Shown here: positions 50,371 to 57,002 of the stretch, piece after piece
How positions within the stretch are numbered: position 1 is the stretch's first letter
How the letters are laid out: each line of letters begins with the position of its first letter
DNA from: Geomonas anaerohicana
GTDB taxonomy: Bacteria; Desulfobacterota; Desulfuromonadia; Geobacterales; Geobacteraceae
Reading direction: 5' to 3'
NCBI RefSeq assembly: GCF_016458305.1
Contig: NZ_JAEMHL010000002.1
Span: 248,001-312,000 of the forward strand
Length of the DNA stretch: 64,000 nucleotides
The notes under the pieces: model-generated
What the model was told of the DNA's origin: nothing
The model's input: only the letters and a program-made list of their open reading frames with translations
Databases searched by the model: none
Translations under genes and position numbers: made by a program

Positions 50371-52037
50371 CGATTCACTTTCTCCCCGACGATAAACGTG
50401 CCACGGTTCCCAAGGGTTCCACCATCCTGGAGGCCGCCCGTACCGCGGGAGTGACCATCGATTCCCCCTGCAACGGCGCGGTCGTCTGCGGCAAGTGTGC
50501 GGTGACGCTCGCTTCTGAGGATCTGGAGAGGGTGGTTGAGAAAGGTGCGCACCAGCTTCCGGCCGGAGAAAGGGCACGGGGGCAGGTGCTGGCCTGTGCG
50601 GCCGAGGTTTACGGCAACATCACGGTTGTGGTTGACGATGCGCCTTCCCTGCGCAGTTTCAAGATTGCCAGTCACGGTGAGGCTGCGGTGGTCGACCTGG
50701 CCCCGCACATCGTCAAGGAGTATCTGTCGGATCTGGGCGTAACGCGCGTGCTGGGCGGCGGAGCACTGTTGACCGAAGAGGAGGGCGATACCGCTGGCGA
50801 GAGCTACGGCGTGGTTGTCGATATCGGCACCACAACCCTCGTCGTCGCGTTGGTAGACCTGGTGTCAGGGACCCAATTGGCTACCGCTTCGGCCCTCAAT
50901 CCGCAAAGCCGCCACGCCCAGGATGTGCTGTCGCGCATCAAGATGGGGTCGGAAGGGCGCGGGCTGGCGGAGTTGAGACGCGGCGTCATCGGGGAGATCA
51001 ATGCCCTCATCGACCAGGTCGCTGGTGCATCAGGGGTAAGCCGGAGCCGGATCTACGAGGTGATCTTCAGCGGCAACACCTGCATGCTGCACCTGGCCGC
51101 CGGGGTCGATCCAGCGCCGCTCGGCAGATATCCCTACACCTCTGCGCTCACCTGCGCCGCCTGGCTTCCCGCGCAGGCAACAGGCATCGATATCGCCCAC
51201 GGGGGGCTCGTCTACCTTCCCCCGATCATCTCAGGCTACATCGGCGCCGACATCACCGCGGGGCTGCAGGCGGTCCGGCTGCACGAAAACAAGGAAACCG
51301 TGCTCTTCGTCGACATCGGCACCAACGGCGAGATGGCCTTGTGCCGTGATGGAAAGATCTGGGCCACCTCGACCGCTGCTGGGCCCGCCTTCGAGGGGAT
51401 GAACATCCGCTTCGGCATGAGGGCAGGGGAGGGGGCGATCGAGCGCTGCAGCGTCCACCCCGACGGCTCCCTGGAGATCCGGACCATCGCCGGGACCGAG
51501 GCCGTCGGCATCTGCGGCTCCGGCCTCATGGATATCGTCGCCGAACTGGTCGCCCACGGTGTGGTGGGGAAGAACGGCAAGTTCGTCAAGCCCGACAGTG
51601 CCGGCATCCCGGAAAAGCTCGCCGAGCGCCTGGTGGAGCGGGACGGTAAACCAGCCTTTCTCCTGACTGACAAGGTCTGGCTGACGCAAAAGGACGTGCG
51701 CCAGGTGCAGCTTGCAAAGGGGGCGATCCGGGCCGGGGTGGAGTTCCTGTTGCACGAGGCCTCGGTACCGGTAGCGGAACTGCAGCAGGTTCTCATAGCC
51801 GGCTCTTTTGGCTACCATCTGACCGCCGAGAGCCTGACCACGATCGGGTTGCTGCCGGCCGAGACCTCCGGGCGCATCGGCTTTGTCGGCAACACAGCCA
51901 AAAGCGGAGGGGAAGCCTTTCTTCTCAATGCCGTCTCGCGCGAAGAGATGAGGGATCTGGTCGAACAGGTTCAGGTGGTGGAGCTGGCAAACTGTAAGGA
52001 TTTCGACAAAGTCTTCGTGGAAGCACTGTCCTTTTGA
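50364..52037 (+). CDS. Reductive activator of corrinoid-dependent enzymes (RACE, DUF4445/ASKHA with ferredoxin domain)
   Basis: A 557-residue protein. An N-terminal [2Fe-2S] ferredoxin domain has ligands C36, C42, C45 and C78 (SPCNGAVVCGKC, LACAA). After a linker, an ASKHA ATPase-like domain follows: YGVVVDIGTTTLVVALVDL, FSGNTCMLHLAAG, VLFVDIGTNGEMALC, GICGSGLMDIVAEL. RACE proteins use ATP to push an electron into Co(II)-cobalamin after accidental oxidation, restoring Co(I). Its presence confirms that the corrinoid protein at 47422 runs a Co(I)/methyl-Co(III) cycle. Confidence 0.92.
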   Translation: MVTIHFLPDDKRATVPKGSTILEAARTAGVTIDSPCNGAVVCGKCAVTLASEDLERVVEKGAHQLPAGERARGQVLACAAEVYGNITVVVDDAPSLRSFKIASHGEAAVVDLAPHIVKEYLSDLGVTRVLGGGALLTEEEGDTAGESYGVVVDIGTTTLVVALVDLVSGTQLATASALNPQSRHAQDVLSRIKMGSEGRGLAELRRGVIGEINALIDQVAGASGVSRSRIYEVIFSGNTCMLHLAAGVDPAPLGRYPYTSALTCAAWLPAQATGIDIAHGGLVYLPPIISGYIGADITAGLQAVRLHENKETVLFVDIGTNGEMALCRDGKIWATSTAAGPAFEGMNIRFGMRAGEGAIERCSVHPDGSLEIRTIAGTEAVGICGSGLMDIVAELVAHGVVGKNGKFVKPDSAGIPEKLAERLVERDGKPAFLLTDKVWLTQKDVRQVQLAKGAIRAGVEFLLHEASVPVAELQQVLIAGSFGYHLTAESLTTIGLLPAETSGRIGFVGNTAKSGGEAFLLNAVSREEMRDLVEQVQVVELANCKDFDKVFVEALSF

Positions 52038-52064
52038 GCACTGCCGGCAGCGGCTTTAGCCTTA

Positions 52065-52126
52065 GACTATAAAATTTATAGGCTTAATATTTTTATTATT
52101 GACTCCAGCTAAAGCCGGTGTTATGT
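52065..52126 (+). promoter_or_regulatory. Operator-like motif and promoter of the third sulfur operon
   Basis: GACTATAAAATTTATAGGCT (52065-52084, then TA) is a degenerate form of the CTACAAAAA-TGTAGGGTA motif. TTGACT (52099-52104), 16 bp and TTATGT (52121-52126) form the promoter. The motif again starts 34 nt before the -35 box, as at 37701. Transcription would begin at the first stem of leader copy C. Confidence 0.65.
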
Positions 52127-52128
52127 TT

Positions 52129-52217
52129 GCCACCACAGTTCAATAGTGGTGGCTGACCAGAGACACTGGAGGCCAGGCAAGTACGGTGATTACACCCGGA
52201 CCTGCCTGGCCTTTTTT
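52129..52217 (+). promoter_or_regulatory. Sulfur-cluster leader RNA / attenuator, copy C
   Basis: A perfect first hairpin GCCACCAC / GTGGTGGC (52129-52153) is followed by TGACCAGAGACACTGGAGGC with the CCAG/CTGG mini-hairpin (52157-52169). The terminator AGGCCAGGCA / TGCCTGGCCT (52203-52212) then ends in a T-run. The next gene starts 30 nt later. It is the clearest of the three copies because promoter, leader and gene are contiguous. Confidence 0.8.
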
Positions 52218-52246
52218 ATTTCCCGCAGAGGAAAAAGGAGCGCGAG

Positions 52247-53281
52247 ATGAGATCCACATGGAAAAGATTGTTCGTAGTGGCTGTTGCCGCCCTGGGATTG
52301 GCGGCGCAGGCTGACGCTGCCGTTGGCAAGACCAAGCTGAAAGTCGGCTATGCGCCGGGAGGGGGCAGCGTGCTCACCTTCCTGGCACAGGACCAGAAGC
52401 TGTTCGAGAAGGAAGGCGTCGAGGTGGAACTGGTGCAGTTCGCCAGCTCCTCCGACGGGCTCAACGCGCTCAACAGCGGCAAGATCGACATTGGCATCTC
52501 CTTCGGCACTGCCGGCCCGCTCACCTTCATCTCAAAGGGGAGCGACTTCTCCATCATCGGCGGGCACCTCTCCGGTGGCCACCCGGTGATCGCGCTCCCG
52601 GAAAAGGCACAGAAGATCAAGACCATCGGTGACTTCCGCGGCAAGACCGTGGCCACGCCGCGCATCTACACAGCGGACATCGTCTGGCGCGGCGCCTTGA
52701 AGCGTGCCGGTCTCGATCCCGAGAAGGACGTGAAGATCATCGAACTGAAGAACCCGGCAGCCGTGCTGGAGGCCGTGAAGGCGGGCAAAGCGGACGTCGG
52801 CATCGGCGCCTCCTCGATTCTGTTGAAAGCCAAGGAGTCCGGCGTGGCGGTGGTCGGCTGGAGCAACTACTTCTTCCCGCAGCACCCCTGCTGCCGCATC
52901 GTGGCCAAGGGGAAGGCGGTGAAGGAGGATCCCGAGACCTACCGCGCTTTCCTCAGGGCCATCCTGCAGGCCGAGAAGATCAAGACCGAGAAGCCGGAGC
53001 TGGCCGTCGACGTCAACAAGCGCTACCTGAACCTCGACGACAAGATGGCCCGCGAGTTCACCCTGGAACCGCACCAGGAAACCCATGCCGACCCGAACCG
53101 CAAGGGGGTCACCCGGATGTGGCACGACATGAAAAGCATCGACTACGTGGAAGGTGACATCGACCTGAACCGCTACGTGAACGTCGACCTCTACCGCGAC
53201 GCCCTGAAGGAACTGCAGCGGCGCAACCCCAAGGACAAGTTCTACCGCGAGGCGAAGAAACGCTTCGATCGCCAGAACTGA
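52247..53281 (+). CDS. ABC transporter binding protein, SsuA-like, fourth family member
   Basis: A 344-residue periplasmic protein with a signal peptide to ADAA. The family landmarks are LKVGYAPGGGSVLTFLAQDQ, LNSGKIDIGISFGTAGPLTF, and KAGKADVGIGASSILLKAKE. The vicinal cysteine pair C215-C216 is in QHPCCRIVA. It belongs to the same subgroup as the proteins at 41264 and 42325, but its binding loops are distinct (PGGGS). Leader copy C controls it. The permease gene follows 11 nt downstream. Confidence 0.87.
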   Translation: MRSTWKRLFVVAVAALGLAAQADAAVGKTKLKVGYAPGGGSVLTFLAQDQKLFEKEGVEVELVQFASSSDGLNALNSGKIDIGISFGTAGPLTFISKGSDFSIIGGHLSGGHPVIALPEKAQKIKTIGDFRGKTVATPRIYTADIVWRGALKRAGLDPEKDVKIIELKNPAAVLEAVKAGKADVGIGASSILLKAKESGVAVVGWSNYFFPQHPCCRIVAKGKAVKEDPETYRAFLRAILQAEKIKTEKPELAVDVNKRYLNLDDKMAREFTLEPHQETHADPNRKGVTRMWHDMKSIDYVEGDIDLNRYVNVDLYRDALKELQRRNPKDKFYREAKKRFDRQN

Positions 53282-53292
53282 GGCGGACTGTC

Positions 53293-54054
53293 ATGGTTGG
53301 ACAACTGATCAAGAGATACAGCGGACCGGCGGCGGTAATCCTGCTGCTGGTGCTGCTCTTCGAGGCAGCCACCGACTGGTCGGGCTGGCTCGAGCCGGTG
53401 CTTTTCCCGGGGCTCTCCAAGATCCTGCCGGCGTTCGCGAAGTCGCTGCCCAAACTGGTTCTCGGCTTTGGCAACTCCATGGGGATGCTGGCGCCGAGCT
53501 ACCTTCTGGCGCTGGTGCTGGGCATCGGCGGCGGCCTGGTGGTGGGCTCCTCGAGCTTTCTGCGCGGGCTGCTCATGCCGGTCTTTCGCGGGGTGAGCCC
53601 GATTCCGCCCACCATGCTGATCCCGTACGCCATCGCGGTGCTGCCGACCTTCTGGCTCTCCTCCGCCTTCATCATCTTCGCCGGTGCCTTCTGGCCGATC
53701 CTGATGGGCACCATTCACGGCGTGGTTCATCTGGAGGAGCGCTACATAGAAAACGCCAGAACCTTGGGGCTCGGCGGCTTCCGGCTGTATCGCAAAGTCA
53801 TCCTCCCCGGCGCCCTTCCCATGATCTTCAGCGGCGCCGGCATGGCGCTGGTCTTCAGTTTCATTCTGTTGACCGTCGCCGAGATGTTCGGCGCCAAGTC
53901 GGGCATGGGGCACTTCATCCAGTACAACGCGGACTTCTCCGACTACCCGAAGGTCCTGGCCGGCATGCTCTTCATGTCGCTGGTCATCATCCTGATCATG
54001 GAAATCTTCGACCTGGTGCAGCGCCGCGTGCTGCACTGGACCGGCAAACGCTGA
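53293..54054 (+). CDS. ABC transporter permease (SsuC/TauC-like), second copy
   Basis: A 253-residue permease with about six helices. The BPD_transp_1 signatures are PIPPTMLIPYAIAVLPTFWL, the loop IENARTLGLGGFRLYRKVIL and GAKSGMGHFIQYNADFSDYP. It is clearly paralogous to the permease at 43382 but lacks that protein's two extra N-terminal helices. No ATPase gene accompanies it, so it probably uses the one at 39643. Confidence 0.9.
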   Translation: MVGQLIKRYSGPAAVILLLVLLFEAATDWSGWLEPVLFPGLSKILPAFAKSLPKLVLGFGNSMGMLAPSYLLALVLGIGGGLVVGSSSFLRGLLMPVFRGVSPIPPTMLIPYAIAVLPTFWLSSAFIIFAGAFWPILMGTIHGVVHLEERYIENARTLGLGGFRLYRKVILPGALPMIFSGAGMALVFSFILLTVAEMFGAKSGMGHFIQYNADFSDYPKVLAGMLFMSLVIILIMEIFDLVQRRVLHWTGKR

Positions 54055-54065
54055 CGAGGCAACCG

Positions 54066-55439
54066 ATGAGCGCTAACAACGACACCAGCAAGTCCCTGTT
54101 TGAAAACGAGATCCCCAAGTGGGGCGAGCCGTACCCGCGGAAACTGGACCGGCAGTCGGTGCTGGATGCGCTGACCGATTACATCCTGGGCGTCAACTAC
54201 CGCGGCTACCGCCCCGATGCCCGCAAGGTGCTTGCGGTGCGCACCAGCGACCGGACCGCGACGCTCCGGAACATTGCGGCACCGCTGCGGCAGGAGGTCT
54301 ATTACTTCATCGAGGGCGAGATCTTCGCGATACCTGGAACGACCAAACTGGAGGAAGGGGAGACGCCGGCCGAACTGGCGGCCCGGCTCCTGGAGGAGGT
54401 CTGCGAGCAGCTCTACATCTGGGTGGCCTACGATCTCACCAAGGGCTCGCCTCCCGGATTCCGCAAGCCCTTCGATCATCCCCCTGTCGTCAAGGGATCT
54501 ATCCACGCGAACCCGGAGCAGGTGACACGCGATGCGGCCCGGCGCGACGGCGTAAATCCCGGTTTCTACCTTCCCGACCCGATTGCTCCGTCGATGGCGG
54601 AGGATGAGGGGAACGACGATGTCGCGCTGGAGGAGGTGCTGGGCCACGTCACCCACCTGGTCCGTACCGATTTTCGCAACGCGCTTCCCGAAGGCGACAA
54701 CCCGCCCATCTGGGACATCCCTTTGATCGGCGTCGCCTCTGCCGCAGATCCGCTCTTCGAGCGCTTCCAGGACCCGGAGGTGGTGGGGCCGATGCATCGC
54801 CTGCCGCAGGAATGGCTCCCCGGCGCTCGTTCCGTGATCAGCGTCTTTCTCCCCTTCACCGGGCACATCACCGACCACTACACGAAAGATCAGCGCTACT
54901 CGGCCATCGAGTTCTCCTCCGGGAAATGGAACGGCTCGAAGTTCCTGAACGTGGTGCGCCGCTCCCTGATCCGTTTCGTCGAGCGCCACGGGGGGAGGGC
55001 GATCGCGCCCAACATCGATCCGCGCTACGATTCCGACGACTGGCGTCCCTTCTGGTCCGAGCGGCACACCGCCTTCGCCGCGGGCCTGGGCACCTTCGGA
55101 CTGCACCAGAATTTCATCTCCGAAAAGGGGGCGCTCGGACGCCTCTGCAGCGTCATCACCGACCTGAAGCTCACCCCGACGCCGCGCCCTTACACAGAGG
55201 TCTACCACTACTGTCTTTACGCTTTCGACGGGAGTTGTGACGCCTGCATCAGGCGCTGCCCGACGGGAGCGATAACCAGTACCGGCAAGATACCGGGGCG
55301 CTGCGAGACTCACGGCAACAAGGAGCACTTCTCCGCCTGGAACTACGGTTCGTGCGGGCACTGTTCCACCCTCATCCCGTGTGCAAGACAGATCCCGCCC
55401 CGCATCAGGAAAACCCTTTCCCTCAAGCCGCGGCCGTGA
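54066..55439 (+). CDS. QueG/reductive-dehalogenase-like protein with two [4Fe-4S] motifs
   Basis: A 457-residue soluble protein. The C-terminal part has the double-cluster pattern of epoxyqueuosine reductase: CDACIRRCPTGAI (Cys391, 394, 398), CETHGN, then CGHCSTLIPCARQIP. The upstream ~300 residues include TAFAAGLGTFGLHQNFISEK, like the substrate/cobalamin-binding region of QueG and reductive dehalogenases. There is no Tat signal, so it is cytoplasmic. True QueG is about 350-380 residues and unlinked to sulfur uptake, so this is more likely a cobalamin- or Fe-S-dependent reductase of the imported compound. Confidence 0.72.
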   Translation: MSANNDTSKSLFENEIPKWGEPYPRKLDRQSVLDALTDYILGVNYRGYRPDARKVLAVRTSDRTATLRNIAAPLRQEVYYFIEGEIFAIPGTTKLEEGETPAELAARLLEEVCEQLYIWVAYDLTKGSPPGFRKPFDHPPVVKGSIHANPEQVTRDAARRDGVNPGFYLPDPIAPSMAEDEGNDDVALEEVLGHVTHLVRTDFRNALPEGDNPPIWDIPLIGVASAADPLFERFQDPEVVGPMHRLPQEWLPGARSVISVFLPFTGHITDHYTKDQRYSAIEFSSGKWNGSKFLNVVRRSLIRFVERHGGRAIAPNIDPRYDSDDWRPFWSERHTAFAAGLGTFGLHQNFISEKGALGRLCSVITDLKLTPTPRPYTEVYHYCLYAFDGSCDACIRRCPTGAITSTGKIPGRCETHGNKEHFSAWNYGSCGHCSTLIPCARQIPPRIRKTLSLKPRP

Positions 55440-55477
55440 CCGGAACATCCGCTGTCACCGCCGTATCAGGAGCATAT

Positions 55478-56020
55478 ATGGCGACAGCAGCACTGAGTGT
55501 CAGTAAATATCTGGAGTTTTTCAGGAAGAAAGAGGTGCGCTCGGTCCTCGATTACGGTGCCGGCACCCTGCGCAATTCCGCCTTCATGGCTGAGGCCGGT
55601 TTTCGAGTCTACGCTGCGGACCTGCCGGTCCAGGTAGCCCGTATCATGAAAATGGCCAGCGCGAGAAAACTCGCCGGGATTCTCGATGTGGACGAGTTGG
55701 CGGGGGGGCTATTGGACGTTGATCTTGTGCTCTCCAGTTATGTGCTGAACATCATCCCGGACGGCACCGCGAAGAGCCGGTATCTGAAGAACATCGTGCT
55801 CAACCTGCGTCCCGACGGTTACCTGCTGGTGGAAGTCAGGTGCCGGGAAACGTCTTCTGATTGCAGCAGTAGTTGTGAGCACGGCAAGAGATGCCCGAAC
55901 TGCATCAAGACCTATTCGCATCTGGAACTGGATCAACTGGTTGAGTCGCAAGGTTTCAGGCGCGTGAGCCACTACTACCGCCGCCACTCGGTCGCCGTTC
56001 TGTATCAAAGATTCTCATAG
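55478..56020 (+). CDS. SAM-dependent methyltransferase with an internal cysteine cluster
   Basis: A 180-residue class I methyltransferase. Motif I is SVLDYGAGTLRNSAFMAEAG, followed by FRVYAADLP (acidic end of beta2), VDLVLSSYVLNIIPDG (motif II) and NLRPDGYLLVEVRC (motif III). Directly after motif III five cysteines occur within about 23 residues (CRETSSDCSSSC, then CPNC), which is unusual for this fold and suggests a metal site. CAGGAG precedes the ATG. It lies 38 bp after the QueG-like gene and may belong to the same transcript. Confidence 0.72.
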   Translation: MATAALSVSKYLEFFRKKEVRSVLDYGAGTLRNSAFMAEAGFRVYAADLPVQVARIMKMASARKLAGILDVDELAGGLLDVDLVLSSYVLNIIPDGTAKSRYLKNIVLNLRPDGYLLVEVRCRETSSDCSSSCEHGKRCPNCIKTYSHLELDQLVESQGFRRVSHYYRRHSVAVLYQRFS

Positions 56021-56060
56021 TGGTCCGAGATCCCTGGAGCATGATGCCTGCTCTACCTAT

Positions 56061-56096
56061 TTGACACCTTTATTTTATTGTGGTATTGAAGTACCA
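56061..56096 (+). promoter_or_regulatory. Promoter with inverted-repeat operator before the IclR-family gene
   Basis: TTGACA (56061-56066), 17 bp and TATTGA give a weak promoter. Its -10 region is covered by TGGTATTGAAGTACCA (56081-56096), a 16-bp inverted repeat with TGGTA/TACCA arms. The placement suits autorepression by the IclR protein. Confidence 0.55.
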
Positions 56097-56152
56097 TATT
56101 GCTAGTTTAGGGTTGCCACAGGTACGGAGGGCAGTGCAGAGGAAGAGGGATC

Positions 56153-56926
56153 ATGAAAAGGGCTAGAGAAAAGACGAACTATAACCGAAGCGTCAGCCGG
56201 GCTCTGGACGTTCTGGAGCAGTTCCTTGGGGATGATCATGAGGTCGGCTTGACCGAACTGAGCCGGCGCCTCAAGCTACCGAAAAACAACGTATTCCGGT
56301 TGCTGGCGACATTGGAACTGCGCGGTTACCTAAGCAAGGACGCGGTGACCGAGCGCTTCCAACTCGGGGCCAAGACGGTGGAACTCTCCCAGAACGCCTT
56401 CAGGCAGCGAGGGCTGGGACGGTCGAGATCGGTGATGGAGCGGGTTGTGCGTGCCTGCAACGAGACCGCCTGTGTCTCCATTATGGCCGACTACAGCGTC
56501 ATCAATCTCGACGCTGTGCAGTGTGATCACAACCTGCGCGTCATACCTGCTCTCGGTGTGCATTTGCCGGCATACTGCACCGCGCCGGGTAAATCGCTCA
56601 TGGCCTATTTCGCAGAGGAGGCCATCGTCAAATACGCCTCCACCAACAAGTTTGAAAAGCATACCCCGCACACCATCGTCGATCCTCAAAGCTGGAAGCG
56701 CCAACTGCGGGTGATCGCCCAACAGGGGTACGCGGTGGAGATGGAGGAGTTGAACATGGGGGTGGCCAGCGTCGGGGCGCCCATCCGCGACTACACCTCG
56801 CGCGTCATAGGCGCTCTCAGCATCCTTGGGCCTTCGCAGCGTTTTCCGCTGGAGCGGATGGAACAGGAGCTGGTGCCGCTGTTGAAACAGGGCGCCGCCG
56901 ATATCTCGGCCAGGTTCGGCTATTAA
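56153..56926 (+). CDS. IclR-family transcriptional regulator
   Basis: A 257-residue regulator. The N-terminal winged helix is SVSRALDVLEQFLGDDHEVG, LTELSRRLKLPKNNVFRLLA, GYLSKDAVTERFQLG. The IclR effector domain follows, with LPAYCTAPGKSLMAYF and GYAVEMEELNMGVASVGAPI. Members usually sense small carboxylates or aromatics. Likely targets are its own gene and possibly the radical SAM gene downstream (76 bp after its stop). Confidence 0.92.
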   Translation: MKRAREKTNYNRSVSRALDVLEQFLGDDHEVGLTELSRRLKLPKNNVFRLLATLELRGYLSKDAVTERFQLGAKTVELSQNAFRQRGLGRSRSVMERVVRACNETACVSIMADYSVINLDAVQCDHNLRVIPALGVHLPAYCTAPGKSLMAYFAEEAIVKYASTNKFEKHTPHTIVDPQSWKRQLRVIAQQGYAVEMEELNMGVASVGAPIRDYTSRVIGALSILGPSQRFPLERMEQELVPLLKQGAADISARFGY

Positions 56927-57002
56927 ACGAGGAACGTCACAAGATGGCAATGGGCAGGCAGTCGAGTTGCTGAACAGGTAATCCACAATCCGCGAGGTTT
57001 CC

